From NCBI RefSeq assembly GCF_022662195.1, contig NZ_JAKMCS010000002.1, positions 1 to 64,000 of the forward strand: DNA of 64,000 nt. Reading direction: 5' to 3'. The notes beneath the pieces were generated by a model that ran no database searches, had not been told where the DNA came from, and was given only the letters and a program-made list of their open reading frames with translations. The stretch comes from Aestuariivivens insulae. Its GTDB lineage: Bacteria > Bacteroidota > Bacteroidia > Flavobacteriales > Flavobacteriaceae. This document shows, piece by piece, positions 9,441-17,511 of this stretch (position 1 is its first letter; each line of letters opens with the position of its first letter). A program made the translations under genes and the position numbers.

Positions 9441-10064
9441 ATGAGAGATAACTACAAAATAGAATTATATAGATTTATTAATGGAGAATATCCATTAAAG
9501 GATTTTGAAAAAATGATTTATTCGCATGATGACTTGGATAGTCAGATTGGAAGTGAAAACTATTTGAGATTAATCGGATTCGACTTTAAGGATAACAACT
9601 CTCATAATAGTTTGATTGAGTTTCTTTTTGATTCCATTGTAACTATAGCAGACTTTCTTACTTGGAAAATTCGAGAACTGTTAATAGACTTTATTGAGAA
9701 TCCTGATCATATAAAGAACCTGTTAGACGAATTTTACTGCTTGACTTGCGATGCATACAATAGTCAAGGAGAAATTGTGAAAGGATTTAAATTCTTGCAA
9801 AATTTAGGTATGAATAACTTTTATTGGATGGACCAAGGTTATTTGAAAACTAATTATGGTAAAAAGTGGCAAATAGAATATAAAAAGCACCAAGATGAGT
9901 TTGAATATTATCACGAACAATTAAAACCTATTGCAGCAAAGGTTTTGGAATCAATAGATAGTGGTAAGGTTAAAATAAATGGACAAGGTGATTACGAGAT
10001 AACTGATTTACTTAAGACTGAATTAGAGTCTGATCAAATATTTGAACTAGAACACAAAAAGTAA
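9441..10064 (+). CDS. Hypothetical protein, immunity-protein-like
   Basis: 207 residues, acidic, no signal peptide or membrane segment. The N-terminus (FINGEYPLKDFEKMIY, then DDLDSQIG and YLRLIGFDF) follows a pattern I associate with small immunity proteins of polymorphic toxin loci: a short helix-rich start of the form FLNGExxLxxFExWxY with an acidic second half. This is an inference from pattern, not from a search. It lies inside the cassette-like run, right after a junction ending in ACGATAACGTT. No toxin gene is adjacent, so if it is an immunity protein it is an orphan. The alternative is an uncharacterised housekeeping protein. Confidence 0.5.
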   Translation: MRDNYKIELYRFINGEYPLKDFEKMIYSHDDLDSQIGSENYLRLIGFDFKDNNSHNSLIEFLFDSIVTIADFLTWKIRELLIDFIENPDHIKNLLDEFYCLTCDAYNSQGEIVKGFKFLQNLGMNNFYWMDQGYLKTNYGKKWQIEYKKHQDEFEYYHEQLKPIAAKVLESIDSGKVKINGQGDYEITDLLKTELESDQIFELEHKK

Positions 10065-10081
10065 AGCTGCTAACAAATAAT

Positions 10082-10348
10082 ATGGTTAAAGACTATATTG
10101 AACACCACATAGAAGAATTTAGTGATGAAGAACTAAAATCTATCGGAATTGAAACAAACGACAGTCCCGAAGAAAAAAAACAAAAATTTCTGAATAAAAT
10201 CCATTTAAAGCGAATAGGGTTTTATCCAGAAGAATGGGATAGTTTAGCTATTTTCGATTATACAATTAGTGAAGATTTAACACAATATCTTATTATTTTT
10301 CAATTTGACAGTAATGGTAAATTTGTTGACATTTATACTGAAAGTTAA
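10082..10348 (+). CDS. Small acidic protein, DUF2004-like
   Basis: 88 residues, acidic, cytoplasmic. The C-terminal part (IFDYTISEDLTQYLIIFQFD, then GKFVDIYTES) resembles the DUF2004 fold, where a FDYT-x4-T-x-YL pattern is followed by a short strand and an ES end. It starts 17 bp after the previous stop and is probably read with it. DUF2004 proteins are often found near immunity-type genes, which fits the character of this block, but no function is known. It is the last gene of the accessory run; a terminator hairpin follows at 10395. Confidence 0.5.
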   Translation: MVKDYIEHHIEEFSDEELKSIGIETNDSPEEKKQKFLNKIHLKRIGFYPEEWDSLAIFDYTISEDLTQYLIIFQFDSNGKFVDIYTES

Positions 10349-10394
10349 AATACTTTACCTAGCACTAGCCCTCTAAACTTAATAAAAAGACAAA

Positions 10395-10421
10395 AAAAAT
10401 GCCCATTCCAAGGGCATTTTT
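10395..10421 (+). terminator. Terminator closing the accessory gene run
   Basis: A 10-bp perfect stem (10395-10404 AAAAATGCCC with 10412-10421) and a 7-nt loop. It ends in a T-run on the + strand and an equivalent run on the other strand. Confidence 0.7.
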
Positions 10422-10446
10422 CACCCACTAAAAAAGCTCAATAAAG

Positions 10447-10509
10447 TAGGGTTAGTACTAAAAACATACTAACCCTAATAAATCGCCTCAATAAAAATAA
10501 TTTTATTGA
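10447..10509. repeat. Inverted repeats in the spacer before PPK2
   Basis: A perfect 11-bp inverted repeat TAGGGTTAGTA (10447-10457) pairs with 10467-10477. It is followed by an AT-only hairpin, CAATAAAA pairing with TTTTATTG, around 10489-10508. The remaining spacer up to 10712 is AT-rich and shows nothing else that I can name. The first hairpin lacks a T-run, so it may be an operator or RNA stem rather than a terminator. Confidence 0.5.
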
Positions 10510-10712
10510 TTATAGCTTAGTCTCTCAAAAATATTTTTAAGTCGCAATTTACTACATAAATATAGGCAATTTCTTTATAACAAAAAAGTTTTTTATTATA
10601 TTTTTTAAGAAAAGCTACACTTAAATAATTATAGGGCTATAACCCGCTAAATTCTATTTTACAATAAAATTTAGGCATTTACCCTATTTGTTTTTTTATT
10701 AACTTGGTAGAC

Positions 10713-11513
10713 ATGAAGCCATTAAACAACAATAGTCCCAAAACCAAACCTTTCGATTACGATAAAGAACTAGCTAAACTACATATAGAATTGGTACACC
10801 TACAGGAATGGGTAAAGCAACAAGGGCTAAAAGTGGTTATTCTTTTTGAAGGCCGCGATGCCTCGGGAAAAGGCGGCACTATTAAACGCTTTACCGAACC
10901 CTTAAATCCGCGTGTCTGTAAAGTGGTGGCCCTTGGCATCCCCACAGAAAAAGAAAGAACACAATGGTATTTTCAACGTTATGTAGAGCACTTACCCCAT
11001 GCGGGCCAAATTGTACTGTTCGACCGGAGTTGGTACAATAGGGCCGGTGTTGAAAAGGTCATGGGTTTCTGCACCGATGAAGAGTACCGAGAATTTTTAC
11101 GCTCCTGTCCAGAGTTTGAGCGCATGTTGGTACGGTCGGGCATTATTCTTTTAAAATATTGGTTTTCGGTAAGCGATGAAGAACAGGAAAAACGTTTTAA
11201 AAACCGTATTAAAAATCCTTTAAAGCGTTGGAAATTTAGTCTTATGGATTTGGAGTCGCGCTCTAAATGGTTAGAATATTCTAAAGCCAAGGATGCCATG
11301 TTTGCTCATACTGATACCAAGCAAGTGCCGTGGTACGTGGTTAATTCAGACAATAAGAAAAAGGCGCGCTTAAACTGTATAAGCCATGTTCTAGACCAAA
11401 TACCTTATAAAAAAACGAAAATAGAGCCCATAGAACTACCCGATTTACCCGACAACAAAGCTTATGTACGCCCACCTATAGACTATCAAACCTTTATTCC
11501 GGAGAAGTATTAA
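10713..11513 (+). CDS. ppk2: Polyphosphate kinase 2 (PPK2 family)
   Basis: 266 residues from the ATG at 10713; the upstream in-frame codon at 10704 is TTG and was rejected. PPK2 enzymes use polyphosphate to phosphorylate nucleotides (or the reverse). Walker A is GRDASGKGG at 47-55, and the Walker B/lid region follows in FDRSWYNRAGVE near residues 109-120, then the Arg-rich lid with RFKNRIKNPLKRWK. The size and the QWYFQRYVEHLP segment fit single-domain class I PPK2. Which nucleotide it prefers cannot be told from sequence alone. It stands alone after a spacer with two hairpins and ends just before a convergent gene. Confidence 0.92.
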   Translation: MKPLNNNSPKTKPFDYDKELAKLHIELVHLQEWVKQQGLKVVILFEGRDASGKGGTIKRFTEPLNPRVCKVVALGIPTEKERTQWYFQRYVEHLPHAGQIVLFDRSWYNRAGVEKVMGFCTDEEYREFLRSCPEFERMLVRSGIILLKYWFSVSDEEQEKRFKNRIKNPLKRWKFSLMDLESRSKWLEYSKAKDAMFAHTDTKQVPWYVVNSDNKKKARLNCISHVLDQIPYKKTKIEPIELPDLPDNKAYVRPPIDYQTFIPEKY

Positions 11514-11516
11514 ATG

Positions 11517-12233
11517 TTAAAAAAACTCCTGATACTGCATGACCCGAAAATCGAAGGTATTGAAATTTGGGTTTTTGGCTTTAAGCTGTTTGTATAACGG
11601 AATACTCCCTATGGCTCTATTGGCACTTCCCGAAGAAGAGGTTAAGGATACTGTTTTTATGGTACGCTGGTTATTTAGCAATGGGCCCTGCGATTGAGAC
11701 TTACTCTCCTTATGTGATGCCTCGCCTAAGCTGGGCATAACAAATTGATGAATTCTAGGAATGTCGTTAGAAACCAATTCCAACTTTATATGATGCTGCT
11801 TAATATGCTTTCTAAAAAAATATTCCGGACCATTTTTGCTATTGCCCCCCGTAAACAAAATGGTATTAATAGTTGGGCACTGCTTTAAATAACCTATTAC
11901 ATTTCGTAAAATAACCTGCTGCATCCCCAAATCGGAAGCATCTATTTTTTCACGCATACAACTTTCCACAATATCGCAAACCCCTATGTTATGCTTCATT
12001 AAAAACTGTTTGCGCTGGTCTATGGCCTCTTGGGAATTATCGTAACGCAAGTTTAAATGGTGTATTGCATCTATATAGAGCCATAAGGAATTGTAATAAC
12101 TGCCATAGCAAAAATTAACATCCTTTTCTAAAAGGTCTCCTGTAGAAAACCGCGGTGGCGGCAGTGTACCCACAATAAGTTTTTGGGTATCGTTATGAAT
12201 AAATGGTGGGTATGGATGTTGGTGTTTGAACAT
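11517..12233 (-). CDS. Uracil-DNA glycosylase-superfamily protein
   Basis: 238 residues. The N-terminal segment KLIVGTLPPPRF and then NFCYGSYYNSLW is the form of motif 1 seen in UDG-superfamily proteins of Bacteroidota, and TILFTGGNSKNGPEYFF holds a second conserved block. The expected motif-2 His-containing end (HPSP-type) is replaced by VMPSLGEASHKES, so activity on uracil is not assured. The family includes mismatch-specific and inactive members. It converges with PPK2, their stops being 3 bp apart. A repair role is inferred from the fold only. Confidence 0.6.
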   Translation of the reverse strand: MFKHQHPYPPFIHNDTQKLIVGTLPPPRFSTGDLLEKDVNFCYGSYYNSLWLYIDAIHHLNLRYDNSQEAIDQRKQFLMKHNIGVCDIVESCMREKIDASDLGMQQVILRNVIGYLKQCPTINTILFTGGNSKNGPEYFFRKHIKQHHIKLELVSNDIPRIHQFVMPSLGEASHKESKSQSQGPLLNNQRTIKTVSLTSSSGSANRAIGSIPLYKQLKAKNPNFNTFDFRVMQYQEFF

Positions 12234-12337
12234 TATAAATCGTCATTTCCTTAGAGATGCCAAAATCAGCTGTTTGGGCATGATTTGTTGAAAACTTAAA
12301 AATTTTGTATATTCAAAGCTAAGTTTAATAAAATGAG

Positions 12338-12357
12338 ATTCCCACTTTCGCGGGAAT
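12338..12357 (+). promoter_or_regulatory. 5' UTR hairpin just before bTHX
   Basis: ATTCCC (12338-12343) pairs with GGGAAT (12352-12357), 6 nt before the bTHX start. The sequence (GAGATTCCC-x8-GGGAAT) also resembles a small dispersed palindrome common in Bacteroidota. It could influence translation or be a passive repeat. Confidence 0.4.
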
Positions 12358-12363
12358 AAATTT

Positions 12364-12498
12364 ATGGGAAAAGGAGATAAAAAAACCAAACGCGGGAAAA
12401 TCCATCGAGGTACTTTTGGGGTTAGGCGTCCAAGAATAAAGAAAAAGCCATCGGTAGAAACAAAAATTAGTGTAGGCTCCAAAGCCGAAGCAAAATAA
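12364..12498 (+). CDS. 30S ribosomal protein bTHX
   Basis: 44 residues, very basic, starting MGKGDKKTKRGKIHRGTFGV and continuing RRPRIKKKPS. This is the THX family, a small peptide bound in the head of the 30S subunit in Thermus and present in Bacteroidota. The start MGKGDKKT and the -G-x-x-GVRRPR core are diagnostic. The start at 12364 is the only ATG that gives it. The gene is too short for usual length cut-offs; the opposite strand carries a longer but meaningless reading. It stands alone between the UDG-like gene and the TPR pseudogene. The C-terminal tail is longer than in Thermus. Confidence 0.9.
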   Translation: MGKGDKKTKRGKIHRGTFGVRRPRIKKKPSVETKISVGSKAEAK

Positions 12499-12500
12499 CT

Positions 12501-13222
12501 TTATAATTCCAATAATAGTTTTTCTGCTTCCAAAATGGTTGGTCTGTATTGGCGTTTATTAAATTTGGTCATATGTTGTGATTCTTTTTGAAGCTCATCC
12601 AAAATCTCTTTAGCATCATCTGTTTTATGCCTGCTCATTAAAAACTTTGCCAAAATCAATCGTTCTTCATAAAAGGAGTACCTAATATCTATTTGTCTTA
12701 AATTGTCTTCGGCCTTCTCGAAATCACCCAACTTCTCCAAGGCCAGACCATATATAAATTGGGTTCGTGACTTCTTAAATTCACTATGGTTTAAGATTCT
12801 GTTTCCATAATCAACAACTTTATCGTATGCTTCAACCAAAAAGTAAACCTCAACCAGTTTACTAACCACATAAAAATCGTTTTGGGTACTGTCGTTTAAA
12901 GCCTCTAGATAATGTGGAAGTGCATTATCATAATCTTTTATTTCCAGATAGGCCCAGCTAAATTAATTCTATTTTGATATGATTCCGAAAATTGTAATCG
13001 CTTTTCCAGATCGGTTATCTTTTTGGTGGGGTTTATGATATGGGTGATTTCGTTTGAAATTTTTTCGGCATCCTGCCTGTTATATACTTTAAGAATGATA
13101 TAAATAATACAACCAATAAGCGGAAAAAACAAGATTAGAAAAACCCAGTAATAATTGGTTCTGTGCTTATAAAAGTGATACAAGCAATAGGCTTGGAGTG
13201 CAATAATTAAATACCAATACAT
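12501..13222 (-). pseudogene. PLDc_N-TPR protein broken by a one-base deletion
   Basis: Reading from 13222, residues 1-60 give two membrane segments with a short linker, as in the phospholipase D N-terminal (PLDc_N) domain, then a charged helix ending FSESYQNRINLA. There the frame runs into a stop (12938). The next frame continues the same protein without a gap: AYLEIKDYDNALPHYLEALN and then VVSKLVEVYFLVEAYDKVVD to 12501, which are TPR units. The break lies near 12953-12957, where GCTGGGCC replaces an expected Trp-Ala reading GCTTGGGCC; a single T is missing. The intact protein would have about 240 residues. It is either a true recent frameshift or a sequencing error. Homologues are membrane-anchored TPR proteins of unknown function. 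Confidence 0.8.
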
Positions 13223-13384
13223 AAAATTACCTTCAAATTTTAAATATCTGAAGTTGTAAATCTAAAGAAAATTCTTAAAAGTTTGGAATTCTATTTTGTT
13301 CATTTCTTTTGTTGATGCATTTAACGTAATTGTATTGGCATTAAAATATCATTAAAAACAAACACAAAACCAATATCATCAACC

Positions 13385-13810
13385 TTACCAGCCTCCAACC
13401 TTTCCTTTTAAATATGTTTCAGGTGTCAATACTGCTAATGTGCTTCTTTTATAATCTTTTATATTTCTGGTTAAGATTACTTTTATCTCCCCATGCTCTA
13501 TTGCCGAATAATTTTGTAAAGCATCCTCAAAATCTTTGAATTTAGAATCTAAAGCATTTAAAACAGAAGTTTTCCCTACCTCTACGATATCAACTATGGA
13601 CAAAAGTTGCTTTAGCTTCTCAACAATTATTTCATGTTTTCCTATTTTTCTTAACAAATAATATACATTCGAAATTATTACTGGGGTAGTAAATCCAATT
13701 ATTTTTTGTGCTTCGCATAGGTTTAAAACTTGTGCCGCATATTCAGAAAAAGGTTCTCGATCAAAGAAAAAGTCTAAGATGACATCTGTATCTATCAATA
13801 TCTTATCCAT
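13385..13810 (-). CDS. PIN-domain toxin (VapC-like RNase)
   Basis: 141 residues, usual for a PIN domain (PIN_3-like). The N-terminal IDTDVILDFFFDREPF carries the first catalytic Asp (D7 or D9) and D13; later acidic residues lie in DFEDALQNYSA and near the end (TRNIKDY). PIN toxins cut RNA and stop growth when freed from their antitoxin. The gene starts immediately after the stop of the DUF6364 gene, the usual order antitoxin then toxin. A chromosomal type II toxin-antitoxin pair is well supported by the order; the RNA target is unknown. Confidence 0.85.
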   Translation of the reverse strand: MDKILIDTDVILDFFFDREPFSEYAAQVLNLCEAQKIIGFTTPVIISNVYYLLRKIGKHEIIVEKLKQLLSIVDIVEVGKTSVLNALDSKFKDFEDALQNYSAIEHGEIKVILTRNIKDYKRSTLAVLTPETYLKGKVGGW

Positions 13811-14062
13811 TTATAAATATTTTTCTCCCAATCTTTTTTCTAATTCTTCTTTATAGTCTATTTCTATAGATGTTTTAAAAGAACCTTTTAAAGATTTCAC
13901 AATGGGATTTAAGGTGTTTTTATGCTCTGTCGACTCTTCTTTTGTCAATAGCTTAAGATAGTTTTCAATAATATCAGATAAACTACGCCCTTTTTCTTTA
14001 GCATATTGTTTAGCCCTTTCAATTATTTCTTTCTCTATTGTTAATGTCAACTTTGTGTTCAT
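13811..14062 (-). CDS. DUF6364-family antitoxin
   Basis: 83 residues from the ATG at 14062. A longer reading from 14089 would start upstream of the promoter's likely transcript start and was not used. The sequence NTKLTLTIEKEIIERAKQYA followed by KGRSLSDIIENYL is typical of DUF6364, a ribbon-helix-helix-like DNA-binding family partnered with PIN toxins. The C-terminal part (KGSFKTSIEIDYKEELEKRL) is the toxin-binding region by analogy. A TACCTTTG element lies at 14079-14086 and a TGGAG sequence before the start could serve as ribosome site. It likely represses its own operon with the toxin. Confidence 0.82.
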   Translation of the reverse strand: MNTKLTLTIEKEIIERAKQYAKEKGRSLSDIIENYLKLLTKEESTEHKNTLNPIVKSLKGSFKTSIEIDYKEELEKRLGEKYL

Positions 14063-14078
14063 AATACTCCATTTTATA

Positions 14079-14086
14079 CAAAGGTA
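14079..14086 (-). promoter_or_regulatory. -7 promoter element of the toxin-antitoxin operon
   Basis: Reads TACCTTTG on the minus strand (TAnnTTTG), 16 nt before the antitoxin ATG at 14062. This position decides against the longer start at 14089. Confidence 0.6.
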
Positions 14087-14162
14087 CAAAAAAAGCCCAA
14101 AAACACGTGTTAATCAAAACAAACAAACACGTACAATATGTTCAAATTACAATTATAACTAG

Positions 14163-14921
14163 CTACCTAATAAAAACCAACTCAGTCTTGCTAGACATCG
14201 GTTCACTAAAATTATAACCTTCATAATTAAAACCTTTAACATCGTCTAAGGTATTGGCATTGGAGTCTATAATATAGCGTGCCATATAGCCACGGGCCAA
14301 TTTGGCATAGGTCATAATGGTTTTGTACTCCCCATTTTTAAAGTCTTTAAAATTGGCCGTAACCACAGGTACTTTTAAGACTTTTACATCAATGGCCTTA
14401 AAGTATTCGTTACTGGCCAGATTCAAAAATAGCTCACCATCTTCTAGCTCATTATTTAAGGCTTTGGTGATATCTTTTTTCCAAAATTCATAGAGGTTTT
14501 TGTTTTTACCAATGGGCAGTTTGGTTCCCATTTCCAAACGATAAGGCTGAATTAAATCGGTTGCTTTCAAAACACCATACAACCCAGATAATATGCGCAC
14601 TTTATCTTGCAACAACGCTACCTTATCTGTAGGAATTGTATAGGCATCTAACCCTCGGTATACATCACCACTAAAGGCATAAACAGCCGGTCTGGCATTA
14701 TCGGCGGTAAATGGTAGCTCCCAAGCTTGGTTGCGCTCATAATTTAATTGACCCAAAGCATCTGAAATATTCATTAATTTCGATAGGCTTTTTGCCGATT
14801 TTTTACGAAGGACTTTATTTAAACGCTCCGTCTGTTTTAAAAACTGAGGTTCTGTATGGATATTAGTTGGTAATTGACTTTCAAAGTCCAATGATTTTGC
14901 TGGTGACAATACAAGTTTCAT
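14163..14921 (-). CDS. yaaA: Peroxide stress protein YaaA
   Basis: 252 residues, full length for the family (PF03883). The N-terminus MKLVLSPAKSLDFE is diagnostic, as are AVYAFSGDVYRGLDA (about 78-92) and LSGLYGVLKATDLIQPYRLEMG. E. coli YaaA limits intracellular iron and damage during hydrogen peroxide stress and has a DNA-binding fold. The protein is cytoplasmic. It is preceded by a VOC-family gene on the same strand 35 bp upstream, so the two may be co-transcribed. No regulatory site was recognised. The function is taken from the family. Confidence 0.93.
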   Translation of the reverse strand: MKLVLSPAKSLDFESQLPTNIHTEPQFLKQTERLNKVLRKKSAKSLSKLMNISDALGQLNYERNQAWELPFTADNARPAVYAFSGDVYRGLDAYTIPTDKVALLQDKVRILSGLYGVLKATDLIQPYRLEMGTKLPIGKNKNLYEFWKKDITKALNNELEDGELFLNLASNEYFKAIDVKVLKVPVVTANFKDFKNGEYKTIMTYAKLARGYMARYIIDSNANTLDDVKGFNYEGYNFSEPMSSKTELVFIR

Positions 14922-14956
14922 ATGAATATTTTTTTCAGTAACTAAACTACAATATT

Positions 14957-15619
14957 TTATGTGTTAATACTTATTTTTTTTATTTCCCCATCCTTAAAAT
15001 AAAAGTTATAATCTCCCTTAATTATAAAATCGGAAGTATACGCTTCATCTTGGGTTGGGTACCATTTTTTCCTAGATTTGTTAATAACAATAAACAAACC
15101 TTCCTCATTTCCTAAAGCACAAAATCGAGACATATCGCCACTATAAATGGGGATGGGTTTCATTTTTGTTATCGCATTGTAAATGCTTTCTATATTATTT
15201 GTGGCTATAGCTATTTCGCTAATCGATAAAATGCTTTTTGAAGAAAACGAATCTTCGGTATTTACATTCAAATCTTTTCGCGCTATAAATTCTATGATAT
15301 TCTTATCGGCATCATAAAAATAAACAGCCTCTGCATTCCAACTTTCAAAATTAGCTATTAATTTATTTTCGCAGGTTAAGATTTCCACCTTCTTTTGAAG
15401 CCATTCCAATGCCTCATTAATTTTATTGGAAGGGATATTAAAAGCCATATGGGAAGCATTGAAACTTTCTTTATACTGAAAGGTCAAGATGCTATTCCCC
15501 ACATTAAAGTCTATTCTTTCTTCTGAGCTAAAAACAAGTTCAAAATCAAGAACATCCCTATAAAAATACTTTTGTTGCTGTAGGTTATTAGTAAACCATA
15601 TGATTTGCTTTATTAACAT
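14957..15619 (-). CDS. VOC (glyoxalase/bleomycin-resistance fold) protein
   Basis: 220 residues from the ATG at 15619; the upstream reading to 15664 begins with TTG and adds an unrelated hydrophobic stretch. The start MLIKQIIWFTNN followed by QQQKYFYRDVLDFELVFSS is the classic first beta-alpha-beta module of the VOC fold, and AVYFYDADKNIIEFIAR closes it with the conserved Glu metal ligand. A second half (SISEIAIATNNIESIYNAI) repeats the pattern, so there are two modules as in many VOC enzymes. The substrate is unknown. It lies directly upstream of yaaA. Confidence 0.78.
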   Translation of the reverse strand: MLIKQIIWFTNNLQQQKYFYRDVLDFELVFSSEERIDFNVGNSILTFQYKESFNASHMAFNIPSNKINEALEWLQKKVEILTCENKLIANFESWNAEAVYFYDADKNIIEFIARKDLNVNTEDSFSSKSILSISEIAIATNNIESIYNAITKMKPIPIYSGDMSRFCALGNEEGLFIVINKSRKKWYPTQDEAYTSDFIIKGDYNFYFKDGEIKKISINT

Positions 15620-15782
15620 ACCCAAAAATAAAATGAAATTGAGAGATATCGTCCAAGCTAACAATGAAATATTCTATATCTAAATAAAGTGTTCTTATTT
15701 GGTATTAGACATCAAGGCAGGTAGAGGAAGGTGTAATTAGTCTCACTGAACAGTTGTTGTGCCCAGAAAAACCTTCAACTAT

Positions 15783-16841
15783 TTATTCATCCAAATCCTG
15801 ATGCTTGACATAGCCACGCCACTTGTCTATACACTGTTGTATATCGTCTGGAATAGGTGTATCGAACCGCATGAACTCTCCTGTTTCTGGATGTTTAAAA
15901 CCCAAGGTCTTTGCATGGAGTGCCTGCCTTGGCAATACTTTAAAACAATTATCTACAAATTGTTTGTATTTGGTAAAGGTAGTTCCTTTTAAAATCTTTT
16001 CGCCACCATAACGCTCATCATTAAATAAGGTATGCCCAATGTGCTTCATATGAACCCGTATTTGGTGGGTACGCCCGGTTTCCAATTTACAGGCCACTAA
16101 AGTCACATAACCCAAGCGTTCCAAAACTTTGTAGTGTGTCACTGCTGTTTTCCCTTTATCGGCTTCATCACCAAGAAAAACGGTATTCTGCAATCGGTTT
16201 TTAGGATGCCTGCCTATATTACCTTCAATGGTGCCTTCTTCGGCTTCAACGTTACCCCATACCAACGCGACATACTCACGCTCACTGGTCTTTTCGGCAA
16301 ACTGCAACGAGAGGTCATTCATGGCCTTTTCGGTTTTGGCAATGACCAAAAGTCCACTGGTATCCTTATCTATTCGATGTACCAATCCTGGACGTTCGCT
16401 CGAATTATTGGGTAAATTATCAAACCTATAAATCAACGCGTTAATAAGCGTGCCCGAGTAATTCCCATGGCCAGGATGCACAACCATTCCTGCGGGTTTG
16501 TTAACCACTAAAAGGGTTTCGTCTTCATAAACCACATCTATAGGAATATCTTCCCCTACCAATAAATTTTCATGTGGCGGATGGGTAAACAATACCCGTA
16601 TAGTATCATTGGGCTTAACCTTATAATTGGACTTTACAGGTGTGCCATTTACTACAATACTACCATTTTTAGCTGCCGCCTGAATTTTATTTCGGGTTGC
16701 ATTTTCAACAAAATTCATTAAATACTTATCGATACGCAGGGGCGTTTGTCCCTTATCTACCGTAAAAGCATAGTGCTCGTACAAGTTATCGTCATCTGGA
16801 AGTTGCGGGGTGTAATCCTCCATACTAAGGTCTATTACCAT
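15783..16841 (-). CDS. rluD: 23S rRNA pseudouridine synthase, RluD-type
   Basis: 352 residues. RluA-family enzymes isomerise uridines in 23S rRNA. An N-terminal S4 domain (about residues 35-90) is followed by the catalytic domain; motif II is HRIDKDTSG at 155-163 with the nucleophile D158. LETGRTHQIRVHMKHIGH and RQALHAKTLGFKHP are also typical. The start could be 16841 (overlapping the PASTA stop by 17 bp) or the ATG at 16823, one base after it; the N-terminal residues are not conserved, so I keep the longer form. It is coupled to the PASTA gene upstream, a pairing common in Flavobacteria. The rRNA position is inferred from the RluD-like length. Confidence 0.92.
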   Translation of the reverse strand: MVIDLSMEDYTPQLPDDDNLYEHYAFTVDKGQTPLRIDKYLMNFVENATRNKIQAAAKNGSIVVNGTPVKSNYKVKPNDTIRVLFTHPPHENLLVGEDIPIDVVYEDETLLVVNKPAGMVVHPGHGNYSGTLINALIYRFDNLPNNSSERPGLVHRIDKDTSGLLVIAKTEKAMNDLSLQFAEKTSEREYVALVWGNVEAEEGTIEGNIGRHPKNRLQNTVFLGDEADKGKTAVTHYKVLERLGYVTLVACKLETGRTHQIRVHMKHIGHTLFNDERYGGEKILKGTTFTKYKQFVDNCFKVLPRQALHAKTLGFKHPETGEFMRFDTPIPDDIQQCIDKWRGYVKHQDLDE

Positions 16842-17379
16842 TACCGAGTACCAAATCGATTACCGATGTTTTGGGCAACTTATCACCTGGCTTTATTGGC
16901 TTTCCTTTGTGTTTTAATCCTAAAACAATATCCTTACCTATATTATCTTCGTAGGTCAATTTTCCTATTTTAAACTCTAGGGCTTCTAAAGTACTTTTGG
17001 CCAAGCGATAGGTTTTATCTTCTAAATTGGGTACTAAAACTTTACGATACCCAGAAGGATTCAAGGTTAAATAAATTTTCCTATTTTCCTTAACCTTAGC
17101 ACCAGGCACTGGGTCTTGTTCTATAACCGAAAACTTAGGATAATCTGGATTATAATTTGCCGAATCCTGAATTTGCATCACCAAGCGATTGTCTTTTAAT
17201 TCCATTTCGGCCATACTAATAGACTTTCCTGTTAGGTCTGGAACTGTTTCAAATTCTCCATGGTTTGTCGATGACTTAAGCCATTGAAGTATAAGAAAAA
17301 TTATCACTACAACAGCTACAAGAGCTAATGCAATTTGTTTTAGAAATGTTTTACTGAAAAGGAATTTTATGACACTCAT
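16825..17379 (-). CDS. PASTA-domain membrane protein
   Basis: 184 residues from the ATG at 17379; a longer reading to 17415 would begin upstream of the promoter element at 17399. One transmembrane segment (about residues 12-32) is followed outside by PASTA modules: FETVPDLTGKSISMAEMELK, then VIEQDPVPGAKVKENRKIYL, and VPNLEDKTYRLAKSTLEALE with a third GLKHKGKPIKPGDKLPK. PASTA modules bind muropeptides or penicillin-like ligands in kinases and PBPs; here there is no kinase domain. It shares its transcript with rluD. A sensor or wall-binding role is inferred. Confidence 0.85.
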   Translation of the reverse strand: MSVIKFLFSKTFLKQIALALVAVVVIIFLILQWLKSSTNHGEFETVPDLTGKSISMAEMELKDNRLVMQIQDSANYNPDYPKFSVIEQDPVPGAKVKENRKIYLTLNPSGYRKVLVPNLEDKTYRLAKSTLEALEFKIGKLTYEDNIGKDIVLGLKHKGKPIKPGDKLPKTSVIDLVLGNGNRP

Positions 17380-17398
17380 GTGCTGAATTTTGTGAGAG

Positions 17399-17406
17399 CA
17401 AAGATA
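17399..17406 (-). promoter_or_regulatory. -7 promoter element of the PASTA-rluD operon
   Basis: Reads TATCTTTG on the minus strand, followed by a C, 19 nt before the ATG at 17379. It fixes the start choice for the PASTA gene. Confidence 0.65.
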
Positions 17407-17511
17407 TAAAAACACAACTGTTTTTTCTTTTGTAATTTATATGATATTTTAGCTTAACTAACAATACATACGTTTTATTGTTGTTTTTAGATTGATCTTT
17501 AATTAATTTAT

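Noticed and set aside
12243-12482. A 79-residue minus-strand reading frame
   Set aside because: It is the complement of the bTHX gene, has no family pattern, and the plus-strand frame is diagnostic.
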